Assembly: GCF_018130785.1 (NCBI RefSeq)
Contig: NZ_JAFCJT010000022.1
Coordinates: 1 to 64,000 of the forward strand
Reading direction: 5' to 3'
DNA: 64,000 nucleotides
DNA from: Bradyrhizobium liaoningense
GTDB taxonomy: Bacteria; Pseudomonadota; Alphaproteobacteria; Rhizobiales; Xanthobacteraceae
Shown here: piece after piece, positions 49,848 through 57,749 of the stretch
How positions within the stretch are numbered: position 1 is the stretch's first letter
Layout of the letters: every line of letters starts with the position of its first letter
The notes under the pieces: generated by a model
The model's database searches: none
What the model was told of the DNA's origin: nothing
Seen by the model: the letters and a program-made list of their open reading frames with translations, nothing else
Translations under genes and position numbers: made by a program

Positions 49848-49952
49848 ATGATCCAGGTCGGTTCGAAGGAAGAAGTCGCGTTTCTGCTGGCGCTGTTCGG
49901 CACGCACACCCAGCCGGTCCAGCGGCCGAAGCCGAAATCGCAGCAACGCTGA
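49848..49952 (+). CDS. 34-residue peptide
   Basis: ATG 49848 has a strong AGGAGAG ribosome site and opens MIQVGSKEEVAFLLALFG then THTQPVQRPKPKSQQR. One short amphipathic helix and a basic tail. It precedes the 82-residue gene by ten bases and is probably co-translated. Confidence 0.5.
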   Translation: MIQVGSKEEVAFLLALFGTHTQPVQRPKPKSQQR

Positions 49953-49962
49953 AGGCCGTGCC

Positions 49963-50211
49963 ATGCCCGGTTTGGCCGAATGCCAGAGCCTCCTGCGTCT
50001 CATGATCGCAAGGGGCGATCCGAGAGCCATCCCGCTCGCCAAAGGCGCGATCGATCAATATCTGAACACCGCTCCGGCCAGCCTCCGCGGACGCGGCCTG
50101 CGCGTGCTCCAGCGCGACGCGCTCGACCAGCATGGTGCTGCGGTTGGGGTGCAGCGCTCCTTCGCCGAGACGGTGGACGCCTATATCGAGCGCAAGCTTG
50201 CGGAGGAGTGA
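49963..50211 (+). CDS. Hypothetical small protein
   Basis: This 82-residue protein, MPGLAECQSLLRLMIARGDP onward, is all-helical (GAIDQYLNTAPASLRGRGL, QRSFAETVDAYIERKLAEE). No family recognised. Base periodicity supports a gene. Confidence 0.55.
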   Translation: MPGLAECQSLLRLMIARGDPRAIPLAKGAIDQYLNTAPASLRGRGLRVLQRDALDQHGAAVGVQRSFAETVDAYIERKLAEE

Positions 50212-50250
50212 CAGCTTCCGGCGCGGCGGCTTGAGGCGCGTGGCTGCCGG

Positions 50251-50445
50251 TCAGGCCGTGACGGGTGGTGTGGCTCGCACCAACAGAGCGATCTTCCGGT
50301 CGAGCTGCCAGACCTCGACGTCGCTTCGGCGCGTGAACTTTTGCGCGATCCGAAGCGCGGACGCATCGGAGTCAGCCTCGAACGCTTCGGCGGAGCAGAA
50401 CACGCCGTTCGCGCCGACCAGATAGGCGCGGTATTGCCGGGTCAT
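50251..50445 (-). CDS. Small hypothetical protein
   Basis: This 64-residue protein, MTRQYRAYLVGANGVFCSAE onward, looks like a small alpha/beta unit (AFEADSDASALRIAQKFTRRSDVEVWQLDRKIALL). Its start overlaps the stop of the helical gene upstream by four bases (ATGA), so the two are coupled. Confidence 0.65.
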   Translation of the reverse strand: MTRQYRAYLVGANGVFCSAEAFEADSDASALRIAQKFTRRSDVEVWQLDRKIALLVRATPPVTA

Positions 50446-50642
50446 GTCGGCGGCCTCAGGCCCGGCGAACGCAGCCAGGAGTCGATCTGTATGGCCATCT
50501 CGTCCTGCCGCGCCCGGCGCAGCAGCATCTCGCGGCGGTATCCGGGCGCCAGCGCGCGGGCCTCCGTGCGAAGGCGTGCGGCCTCGTCTGCGAGCCGCTC
50601 GCGAAGCGTTTTGGGTTGTTTGAAACGACGCCGCCTCAGCAT
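50442..50642 (-). CDS. Small basic helical protein, paralogue
   Basis: This 66-residue protein, MLRRRRFKQPKTLRERLADE onward, is a helical hairpin related to the protein at 49235-49432 (ERLADEAARLRTEARALAPGYRREMLLRRAR). It leads a two-gene unit with the 64-residue gene. Function unknown. Confidence 0.68.
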   Translation of the reverse strand: MLRRRRFKQPKTLRERLADEAARLRTEARALAPGYRREMLLRRARQDEMAIQIDSWLRSPGLRPPT

Positions 50643-50876
50643 GGCGCTGCTCCCTCGTTAAAGTGGGGCGGGAGCGCAACTGGCGTTCTCATCACCGATG
50701 AATGCCAAGGGCCTTGCGGTGACGGCCAACCGTATGCCTGGCTTCGGCAGGCGTCTGCATCATTTGATACACTCCTCCGGACATTTCGAGCGTAGGTCGA
50801 GGCGAGGTTTTAGTCCCTTGAGCCGCTTACTCATTCTTTGCCGAAGCGCGACGTTGGCGACGGCGGCGCGACACGA

Positions 50877-50996
50877 TCAATCCGACAGGTTGAGGTGCAG
50901 GAATTGATTGAAGGCGCTCGGCCCGTAGTCACCGAAAGCCTCGCCACTCGCGAAGCCATGCTTGCGGTACAGCGCCAGCGCCGGCTCGCGAGCGCG
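50877..50996 (-). pseudogene. GNAT acetyltransferase, C-terminal fragment
   Basis: Reading the minus strand in the frame ending at the TGA 50877-50879 gives REPALALYRKHGFASGEAF then GDYGPSAFNQFLHLNLSD, the last 40 or so residues of a GNAT N-acetyltransferase (ALYRKHGF is the family's final helix motif). The gene stops abruptly at repeat unit B. No other acetyltransferase part is nearby. Confidence 0.7.
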
Positions 50997-50997
50997 T

Positions 50998-51085
50998 CGT
51001 TTGACACGTCGGGCAACACACCGGCAGAATGGCATCATCGTGATGAGTTCGGATCAAGCCCGCGGAATGCCGCGGGCCTGTTTGT
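50998..51085 (+). ncRNA. Repeat unit B: promoter-short transcript-terminator
   Basis: TTGACA (51001-51006) and CAGAAT (51025-51030) are 18 bases apart, as in unit A. The end hairpin is GCCCGCGG (51058-51065) with CCGCGGGC (51070-51077), then CTGTTTG. Body GGCATCATCGTGATGAG is shared with the other units. Confidence 0.5.
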
Positions 51086-51108
51086 TTGGCGCATCTGACG
51101 TTCGTGCG

Positions 51109-52638
51109 CTACGCCGCAGCCGGCGGTCCAAACCAAGTCGTCAGGGCGTCCGCAAGTCCGCGTTGGCTCTCATCTCCTACCCACGCCACATGTCCGTCGG
51201 GTCGCACCAGCACGGCTTTTGGCGCGGTGACCTGTCCGATGGCCGGAAGCTCCCATGCACCATTGGAGTCGGCGTCGACTGTTCCGACGCGATGTGCCCA
51301 GGGCGCGCTGTCGACGCTGCCGGATTTGCCAAAATTGAGCAACACAGCCTGTGCGCTGTGCAGCAGCGCGAAGAGTTTTCGCGGGCGGCCATCGACCATA
51401 AGGTCGAGATCGGGCATGCGGCGCCCGAGCAGTTCGTGTCCTTCGCCGAGATCATAGCGGATATCGAGCCCGCTCATCATCGCGCCAAACCGTTTGCGCG
51501 GCTCGTCCATGGCGAGCAGGTCGGATACGACATCGCGCGCGGCCTTAAGGCCGGCTTCGCCGCGGCGGAGCAGGGCGATTTGCGCCAAGGAATTGCGCAG
51601 GACGCGCGCGGCGACGGGATGTCGCTCGGCATGATAGGTGTCGAGCAGGCTGTCGGGCGAAATGCCCTTGACGACTTGCGCCAGCTTCCAGCCGAGATTG
51701 AAGGCGTCCTGCACGCCGGTGTTGAGGCCTTGTCCGCCGACGGAGTGATGGACATGCGCGGCATCGCCGGCGAGGAGCACGCGCTCTCGGCGATAGGACA
51801 CGGCCTGCCGCGCAGCATCGGTGAAACGGGAGATGAAGGACGGGTTGTGGAGCCCGAAGTCGGTGCCGTATACGGCGACGAGCGCATCGCTGAGATCGCG
51901 CAAGCCGGGTTCGCCGGCGCGGTCGAGCGTCGCTTCAGTCACGACGACCAGCACGCGTCCGCTCTCCGTTTTGCTGAGGCCATGAAAGCCGATCGCGTCG
52001 TGGCGGAGGCCCCATGCCGGCTCGTCGCGCATCTCGACTTCGGCCATGAGATTGCTGAGCGTCGGATCGGAGCCTACGAAATCGATGCCGGCCCTCTTGC
52101 GCACAAGGCTACGACCGCCGTCGCAGCCGACGAGATAGCTTGCGCGCAATGCCTTGCCGCCGGAGAGCGCAACGTCGATGCCGGTCGCGTCCTGAACCAA
52201 GCCCGTCACCTCGGCGTTTCGATAGATCGGCACCGCGAGCTCCTCGACCCAGTCGGCCAGGATGCGCTCGATGTGGCTCTGCCGCAGCGCGAGGCCATAA
52301 GCGTGCCGGGTGGGGAGATCGCCGATGTCGAGCCTGGTCCAGGCGAAGCCTGCGAGCTGGGTGACTTGCCCCTCGCGCAGGAAGCGCTCGGCGACGCCGC
52401 GCTGATCGAGGATCTCGATGGTACGCGCGTGCAATCCGCCGGCCCGCGTGCCGACGAGCCCCTGATCCGCGCGCCGCTCGACCACGGCGACGTCGACATC
52501 CGCGAGCGCCAGCTCGGCGGCCAGCATCAACCCGGTTGGGCCGCCGCCGGCGATCACCACTGCATGGTGGCTCGCGCGGCTGACGCCGGCCTGCTCGGAG
52601 CGGCCGCGCGGCCGGGACGTCGGAAGCAATACAGGCAT
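51109..52638 (-). CDS. FAD-dependent aromatic monooxygenase
   Basis: This 509-residue class A flavoprotein hydroxylase has the GGGPTGLMLAAELA dinucleotide fold, VGCDGGRSLVRKRAG (DG motif) and LLAGDAAHVHHSVGGQGLNTGVQDAFNLGWKLA (GD motif). A C-terminal thioredoxin-like domain (about 400-509) is present, as in phenol and rifampicin-type hydroxylases. It hydroxylates a phenolic or polyketide-like substrate using NAD(P)H. The substrate is not known; neighbours give no pathway. Confidence 0.85.
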   Translation of the reverse strand: MPVLLPTSRPRGRSEQAGVSRASHHAVVIAGGGPTGLMLAAELALADVDVAVVERRADQGLVGTRAGGLHARTIEILDQRGVAERFLREGQVTQLAGFAWTRLDIGDLPTRHAYGLALRQSHIERILADWVEELAVPIYRNAEVTGLVQDATGIDVALSGGKALRASYLVGCDGGRSLVRKRAGIDFVGSDPTLSNLMAEVEMRDEPAWGLRHDAIGFHGLSKTESGRVLVVVTEATLDRAGEPGLRDLSDALVAVYGTDFGLHNPSFISRFTDAARQAVSYRRERVLLAGDAAHVHHSVGGQGLNTGVQDAFNLGWKLAQVVKGISPDSLLDTYHAERHPVAARVLRNSLAQIALLRRGEAGLKAARDVVSDLLAMDEPRKRFGAMMSGLDIRYDLGEGHELLGRRMPDLDLMVDGRPRKLFALLHSAQAVLLNFGKSGSVDSAPWAHRVGTVDADSNGAWELPAIGQVTAPKAVLVRPDGHVAWVGDESQRGLADALTTWFGPPAAA

Positions 52639-52772
52639 GTGGACCCCCTCGAGTTGCTGCTTTGGATGGTCTTCGGGTTGGGGGTTCTAGGACTGGGCGG
52701 GGGACTTGAAGCAAGCCCCTTGCGCACCACATATCAAGCTGGGAGGAAAGGGCTCCTCCGTCCGCGTTCGTT

Positions 52773-52862
52773 GCGTTGACACGTCGGGCAAAACACCGGC
52801 AGAATGGCAACATCGAGATGAGTTTGGTTCGACCCGCGCGGGCCCCCGCTGCGGGTTTTCTT
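52773..52862 (+). ncRNA. Repeat unit C: promoter-short transcript-terminator
   Basis: TTGACA (52776-52781) and CAGAAT (52800-52805) are 18 apart. ACCCGC (52832-52837) pairs with GCGGGT (52851-52856), then TTTTC. It lies between the monooxygenase and response regulator genes. Confidence 0.5.
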
Positions 52863-52877
52863 CTGGGCATCTTGCGT

Positions 52878-53222
52878 TCAGCAAACGCCGATGGTTCGCT
52901 GCATGGTGTCGGCGAGTTCCTCGAACGAAAACGGTTTCCTGATCATTGGCAGGCCCCCGCGCCGCGGTTCGCGCCCCGATAATTGCAGGATCTTCAATTC
53001 CGGGCGTAGCCGCTTCGCCAGTTCGGCCAGTTCGTGACCATCCATGCCTGGCATATTGATGTCCGTGACGAGGATGGAGATGCTCTCGTTCTGCCTGAGC
53101 CGATCGAGCGCATCCGGGCCGCTTTGGACGCTTATCACCTCGCAGCCGAGATCTTCCAACATGCCCACGATGACGTCGAGGACGCCGGGATCGTCGTCAA
53201 CAACCAGTACAGTATGGCTCAT
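52878..53222 (-). CDS. Single-domain response regulator
   Basis: This 114-residue receiver domain has the acidic pair D9-D10, phospho-acceptor D54 in VTDINMPGMDG, S82 and K96 in IRKPFSF. It has no output domain. It is expected to relay a phosphoryl group or compete for one. A perfect GGAAC-N17-CGTT promoter upstream suggests it belongs to the general stress regulon. Confidence 0.87.
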   Translation of the reverse strand: MSHTVLVVDDDPGVLDVIVGMLEDLGCEVISVQSGPDALDRLRQNESISILVTDINMPGMDGHELAELAKRLRPELKILQLSGREPRRGGLPMIRKPFSFEELADTMQRTIGVC

Positions 53223-53253
53223 CGCACGCACGTTCCTCCGACCGAAGGAATAA

Positions 53254-53279
53254 AACGCGCCGCTCTTCGCGTAAGTTCC
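53254..53279 (-). promoter_or_regulatory. EcfG promoter of the response regulator gene
   Basis: On the minus strand GGAAC (53275-53279) and CGTT (53254-53257) are 17 bases apart, an exact match to the EcfG consensus. The -10 end is 31 bases upstream of the ATG at 53222. Confidence 0.72.
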
Positions 53280-53305
53280 GCGACGGCGTGGTCGAACGAG
53301 GGATG

Positions 53306-53350
53306 TTCGACGCGTCGGGCAAAGCACCGGCAGAATGGCAACGTCGAGCT
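53306..53350 (+). repeat. Repeat unit E, truncated
   Basis: TTCGACGCGTCGGGCAAAGC followed by ACCGGCAGAATGGCAACGTCGAG is a degenerate copy of the unit start. TTGACA has become TTCGAC, and no terminator hairpin follows. It overlaps nothing coding. Confidence 0.6.
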
Positions 53351-53371
53351 GCGCGTCGTCCGACGGTCGGT

Positions 53372-53557
53372 CTAATCGTCCTTAGACAAATCGCCGGGCT
53401 TCGTAGGAAGGTCGATGGTGCCGCCATCGCCATGAACGAGATCGCGGTCCCTATCATCGGTCTCGCTGGCGTCTTCGATGATCGCCTCTTGCGTGTCGCG
53501 CTCCTTGTCGATGCGCGGCTTTGGGCGCGGAAGATTTCGCGACGTCTTTTGTGTCAT
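53372..53557 (-). CDS. Small acidic protein
   Basis: This 61-residue protein, MTQKTSRNLPRPKPRIDKER onward, is very hydrophilic and rich in Asp and Glu (DTQEAIIEDASETDDRDRDL), probably disordered. AGGAGG lies seven bases before the ATG. Function unknown. Confidence 0.62.
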   Translation of the reverse strand: MTQKTSRNLPRPKPRIDKERDTQEAIIEDASETDDRDRDLVHGDGGTIDLPTKPGDLSKDD

Positions 53558-53601
53558 GACCGGTCCTCCTGATCGCCTAACGCACGCTACGCGAATTCGT
53601 T

Positions 53602-53692
53602 CGTTTGACACGTCGGGCAAGACCGGAAGAATGACATCATCGAGACGAGTTTGGTTTACCCGCGCCGGAAGCACCCGCCGCGGGTTTTTTCG
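53602..53692 (+). ncRNA. Repeat unit D: promoter-short transcript-terminator
   Basis: TTGACA (53605-53610) and AAGAAT (53627-53632) are 16 apart because of a two-base deletion. ACCCGCG (53658-53664) pairs with CGCGGGT (53679-53685), then a run of six T. Body GACATCATCGAGACGAGTT is shared. Confidence 0.5.
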
Positions 53693-53939
53693 TCTCGATT
53701 TCGAGATCGGACGGTGCCCGCATCCGGCCACGCACTCGCTAGACCACGTTAAGGGAGCGCCGATCGGCGCACTGCCGTCCGAACCATTGCTGGCCGTGCA
53801 CGCGCGAACGTGCCGGCCCGCGGCGCTGGGTCCGTTGCTCGCGCCGCTGCGGTCTCCGGACACGGAGATAGGGTTCGCGCCCGAAACGATCGCGCTTCGT
53901 CACGCGATCTGCCGCGTATTTTCCTTCCGTGGAGAGATG

Positions 53940-54011
53940 ATGACAGCCTATCTGATATCGCTCGCGCTCGCGGGCCTGGTTGCAATCGTGCTGTGGAAGA
54001 CGTTTTCGTGA
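53940..54011 (+). CDS. 23-residue membrane peptide
   Basis: ATG 53940 (or 53937) has GGAGAG upstream and opens MTAYLISLALAGLVAIVLW then KTFS, a single membrane helix. It overlaps the next frame. Possibly a holin-like or leader peptide. Confidence 0.35.
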   Translation: MTAYLISLALAGLVAIVLWKTFS

Positions 54012-54342
54012 GCGGGCAGATCGAAAGCGAGCTCGCGCGACGGAAGACGTCAGGGCGCGGACGCTGACCGAGATCCGCTCGGTCGCGCGCAGCCATACCA
54101 GGACAGCCATCAATGTCCTCGTCGGCGTCATGCGCAGCGATGACGCGACGCCGGCCGCCCGCGTCTCGTCCGCCAACGCGATCCTCGATCGCGGCTGGGT
54201 ACTCCTGATCTTCGACAAAATTTTCGGCCTCGGAATGACGGACCCTCTGGCGGGATTCGCGGTAATCATGGCCAATCTCGTCGTCTGCTTTTACTTCGCC
54301 AAGCGTGGATTCGAGAATGTTGCAAGGATCATCAAGCGATGA
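53980..54342 (+). CDS. Phage-like helical/membrane protein, start uncertain
   Basis: The frame encodes LTEIRSVARSHTRTAINVLV, then DDATPAARVSSANAILDRGW, a pattern common in phage terminase-small-subunit-like proteins, and continues directly into two membrane segments (WVLLIFDKIFGLG, FAVIMANLVVCFYFAKRGF). The only in-frame start upstream is TTG 53980. The neighbouring frame has VSGQIESELARRK before LTEIRS, so a frameshift near 54055 is possible. Overlaps the next gene by four bases. Confidence 0.45.
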   Translation: MQSCCGRRFRERADRKRARATEDVRARTLTEIRSVARSHTRTAINVLVGVMRSDDATPAARVSSANAILDRGWVLLIFDKIFGLGMTDPLAGFAVIMANLVVCFYFAKRGFENVARIIKR

Positions 54343-54638
54343 AGATGCCAGTTGATGAAATCAGAGCGATTGTGTCCCAGACGCTGGCCGAGCAGCACAG
54401 ACTTCAGCAGGGCAGCATCGACGCGATCGTATTGAAGACGGTCGCGTCGATGCTGGCTTCTTTTGGAATTGAAGATGATGACCGGAAGGAACTGAGGGCC
54501 GATTTCCAGCAACTGCGGAGGTGGCGAAAGAGCGTGGAGCAGGCGCAGAGCTACACCTTCAAGGCCGTGATTACGGTGATCGTCTCCGGCCTGATTGTGG
54601 CCGTCTGGCTTGGTGTCAAGGCCGTGTTGGGAAAGTGA
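54339..54638 (+). CDS. Phage-like small membrane protein (DUF6127-like)
   Basis: This 99-residue protein has a helical N-terminus (DEIRAIVSQTLAEQHRLQQG, ELRADFQQLRRWRKSVEQAQ) and one C-terminal membrane helix (AVITVIVSGLIVAVWLGVKAV). The RADFQQLRRWRKS part resembles DUF6127 proteins next to phage tail or holin genes. It is coupled to the preceding gene by ATGA. Confidence 0.6.
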   Translation: MKMPVDEIRAIVSQTLAEQHRLQQGSIDAIVLKTVASMLASFGIEDDDRKELRADFQQLRRWRKSVEQAQSYTFKAVITVIVSGLIVAVWLGVKAVLGK

Positions 54639-54913
54639 GCCGCCACGGCGACGACATCGCGCGTCCGACGACGACATCGCCGACACATTAGGACAGCGTC
54701 GTCTCTGACACGACGGACAGTCCAGTGCGAATAACTTCATCCAGGCGGATTACCGTCTCTTCGAGCCTGAGGCGCCCTGGGCCTGGGCGCATACGCTTTA
54801 TTGGCGACAGGGGCTCCGCTGAGCAGGGTTTCCCGTCGTGCGGAACGAGCTTTTACAACGTCAAAAGGCCAGCGCTGGACGTCGCGCGACCTTGTACATC
54901 CGGAATGTCCGAC

Positions 54914-54947
54914 GGCCCGGCAGCTTGACGGCTGCGGGGCCCTTTTT
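54914..54947 (+). terminator. Rho-independent terminator
   Basis: GGCCC and GGGCC with an inner GCAGC/GCTGC stem (54914-54941) are followed by CTTTTT. It ends transcription from the left before the CoA-transferase operon. The rest of the gap 54639-55058 shows no gene; a weak TCTGACACGACGGACAG at 54704 may be a decayed repeat unit. Confidence 0.7.
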
Positions 54948-55058
54948 GCGTATTGACGCGATGCGGCTGAGGCACTTGCGAAGTCGGAGGCGCCGGGCTT
55001 TAAGTTTGGTCTTGCAGGAAATTCGGCGACCATAAGCCGATGTAAGGGAGCGCCGTCG

Positions 55059-56327
55059 ATGCCCACCAAGCCTCAATTGCCGGAACGCCCGTCGCGGACG
55101 ACAGGCGCGCCTACTGCGCTCGATGGCCTTCTGGTCGTTGATTTCACGCGCGTGGTGGCGGGGCCGGCCTGCACTCAGACGCTTGCCGATTTCGGCGCGC
55201 GCGTCATCAAGATCGAGAATCCGGACGGCGGCGACGACACGCGCGCCTATGAGCACGCCGAAATCGGCGGCGAAAGCGCCGCTTATCTGAGCCTGAACCG
55301 CAACAAGCGAGGTATCGCACTCGACCTGACGGTGCCGGAGGCCCGCCAGATCGCGCTGGATCTGATCCGCAGGGCTGATGTGGTCGTGGAGAATTTTTCA
55401 GGCGGAGTCATGAAGAAATTCGGCCTCGATTATGAGGCCGTCGCGCCGATCAACCCGCGGCTGGTCTATTGCTCGATTTCCGCTTACGGACGCACCGGAC
55501 CGTTCGCTTCGCGTCCCGGCTTCGATCCCATCACGCAGGCGGAAAGCGGCTTCATGTCGCTCAATGGGTTCGCCGATGGGCCGGCGGTTCGTACCGGCCC
55601 GCCGATCGTGGACATGGCGACGGGCATGTCCGCCTGCAACGCCATTCTGCTGGCGCTATTGGCGCGAGACCGGCTCGGCCGCGGGCAGCATGTCGAGGTC
55701 GCCCTGTTCGACGTCGCTATGGGCATGACCGGATTTTACGGCATGGCCTATCTGATCAACGGTGAGAACCCCGGCCGGTTCGGCAATTCGCCGAGCGGTT
55801 CCCCCACTGTCGGTGTCTATGAAGCCTCCGATGGGCCGCTTTACATGGCTTGTGCGAACGACAGACTGTATCGCCGGCTGGTGGTCGAGGTGCTGAACCG
55901 GCCCGCTCTGATCACCGATCCGCAGTTCGCGTCGCGCAAAGCGCGTTCCGAAAACAAGGAGCTCTTGCGGGCAGCCATCGCCGAGGTCTTCGCGAGCGAT
56001 ACCCTCGAGAACTGGATGGCAAAGATGAAGCTGGCGAAGATCCCTGTCGGCTACCTCCGGACCGTTGAAGAGGGGTTTAACGCACCCGAGGCTCGGGAGC
56101 GCCATCGCTTGAGCCAGATTCCACATCCTACGGCGGAATGGGTCCCCAACATCGAGCCGCCGATTGCCATGAGCTTGACCGGCCCGGTCGATCCCGTTGC
56201 CGCCCCCCTGTTAGGCGAGCATACCGAGGACGTTCTGCGTGATATCCTTGGTTACGACGAGCGCCGGATCTCGGAGTTCACGCAAAAGGGCGTCTTTGGA
56301 TCCGACAAGCCTTCGCCGCCGGCTTGA
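55059..56327 (+). CDS. Class III (CaiB/BaiF) CoA-transferase
   Basis: This 422-residue enzyme transfers CoA between acids. Family motifs are VVDFTRVVAGPACTQTLADFGA, the catalytic D185 in PPIVDMATGMSA, RGIALDLTVPEAR and the C-terminal LGEHTEDVLRDILGYDE. AAGGGAG precedes the ATG. It is the first gene of the catabolic cluster and would activate an organic acid. The acid is not known. Confidence 0.85.
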   Translation: MPTKPQLPERPSRTTGAPTALDGLLVVDFTRVVAGPACTQTLADFGARVIKIENPDGGDDTRAYEHAEIGGESAAYLSLNRNKRGIALDLTVPEARQIALDLIRRADVVVENFSGGVMKKFGLDYEAVAPINPRLVYCSISAYGRTGPFASRPGFDPITQAESGFMSLNGFADGPAVRTGPPIVDMATGMSACNAILLALLARDRLGRGQHVEVALFDVAMGMTGFYGMAYLINGENPGRFGNSPSGSPTVGVYEASDGPLYMACANDRLYRRLVVEVLNRPALITDPQFASRKARSENKELLRAAIAEVFASDTLENWMAKMKLAKIPVGYLRTVEEGFNAPEARERHRLSQIPHPTAEWVPNIEPPIAMSLTGPVDPVAAPLLGEHTEDVLRDILGYDERRISEFTQKGVFGSDKPSPPA

Positions 56328-56510
56328 GCCAGGTGATTTCATAGGACGAGGCATCGCCTGACTTGCAGGCACTCCGTTGCGGCGCCGGCGTTCGCGACAT
56401 CGAATCCTTTCGAGCAACCAAGATTCGGGGCGGCCGCCGCCCGTCGACATTGCCTCGGCTTGATTTGGCGAAGTTCCCGCCGCATAACTATGTCGAAGCG
56501 AGGGACACGA

Positions 56511-57740
56511 ATGGCGTCTGGTCAAGAGCCGAGCATGGACCAGCCCAGAGGGCCGGAAGCCGGCGAGAGCGCCTACGCGGCAATGACCGCGAAGGCCGGG
56601 GCGCTCGTGCCGCGGCTCCGAGAGCGTGCCGCGCGGACCGAAGAACTGCGGCATCTGCCCCCGGAAACCGAGAAGGATCTCCACGACGCGGGCCTATTCC
56701 GGATGCTCCAGCCGAAACGCGTTGGCGGCGCCGAGCTCGACTACGTCGCCCTTGTCGACTGCGCTGAGCTGCTTGGGCGGGCCGACGCATCAGTGGCGTG
56801 GAATTTCGCCAATCTGGCGAGCCATCACTGGATGCTCGGCATGTTCGAGCAGAAGGCGCAGGATCTTGTCTGGGGCCGCGATCCGGATGCACTGATTGCG
56901 TCCTCGTTCATTTTTCCGGCCGGTCGCGCCAGGAAGGTCGGGGGCGGTTACAGGTTGCACGGGAGCTGGCCGTTCTCCTCGGGCGTTGCCTCCTCCGAAT
57001 GGAACATGCTCGCAAGCGTAGTCTATTCTGACGACGAAGCAGACGGGATCGAGTATCGCATCTTTCTGCTGCCGAAAGGCGACTACAAGGTGCTGGACAC
57101 CTGGAATGTCGCGGGGCTGCGCGGCACGGGCTCCTGCGACGTCGAGGTCAGGGATGCCTTTGTGCCCGACTATATGACGGTCGCCGTCGGCGAGCTTGCC
57201 GGCGGCCCGACGCCCGGAAGCAGGGTCAATCCCAATCCGTCGTATACGCTACCCGTGTTTTCGCTGTTTCCCTACGTCCTGTCCGGCGTTGCGCTCGGTA
57301 ATGCGCAAGCGTGCCTCGACGACTATGCGGAAGTCGCGCGTCATCGCCTATCGACTTACAACCGTGCCAAGCTCAGCGATTTTCAAAGCACGCAGATCAA
57401 GATCGCGGAGGCTTCGGCCAAGATCGATGCTGCGCGCCTTATCATGCGTTCGGCCTGCATTGACGCCATGGACGACGCGCGACGTGGTCATGTTCCAAAC
57501 ATGGCCAGCAAGACCAGGTACCGGCGCGACGGGGCTTTCTCAGTCAATCTGTGCACCGAAGCTGTCTCGATGTTGTTTGCCGCGAGCGGCGCGCGCGGCT
57601 TGTTCACGACGGGCGTGCTGCAGCGGCAATTCCGCGATGCGCACGCGATCAACTCGCACCTCGCATTCAATTTTGATGCGGCCGGAACCAATTATGGGCG
57701 CGTGGCGCTTGGCCTGCCGTCCGAAAATCTCACGCTGTGA
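56511..57740 (+). CDS. Two-component flavin monooxygenase, oxygenase subunit
   Basis: This 409-residue protein has the acyl-CoA dehydrogenase fold of class D flavin monooxygenases (HpaB/HsaA/DszC type). The N-terminal helical domain contains HLPPETEKDLHDAGLFRML, ADASVAWNFANLASHH; the middle has GGYRLHGSWPFSSGVASSEW, typical of flavin contact in this group; and the C-terminus RDAHAINSHLAFNFDAAGTNYGR. ATG 56511 has GAGGGA upstream. It uses reduced flavin from the adjacent reductase to hydroxylate a phenol or oxidise a sulfur or nitrogen compound. Confidence 0.83.
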   Translation: MASGQEPSMDQPRGPEAGESAYAAMTAKAGALVPRLRERAARTEELRHLPPETEKDLHDAGLFRMLQPKRVGGAELDYVALVDCAELLGRADASVAWNFANLASHHWMLGMFEQKAQDLVWGRDPDALIASSFIFPAGRARKVGGGYRLHGSWPFSSGVASSEWNMLASVVYSDDEADGIEYRIFLLPKGDYKVLDTWNVAGLRGTGSCDVEVRDAFVPDYMTVAVGELAGGPTPGSRVNPNPSYTLPVFSLFPYVLSGVALGNAQACLDDYAEVARHRLSTYNRAKLSDFQSTQIKIAEASAKIDAARLIMRSACIDAMDDARRGHVPNMASKTRYRRDGAFSVNLCTEAVSMLFAASGARGLFTTGVLQRQFRDAHAINSHLAFNFDAAGTNYGRVALGLPSENLTL

Positions 57741-57749
57741 GGCCGGTCG

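Noticed and set aside
54702..54740. Sixth copy of the 44-54 kb repeat family
   Set aside because: TCTGACACGACGGACAG is similar only at the start; body and adjacent hairpin do not match, so it was mentioned only as possibly decayed.
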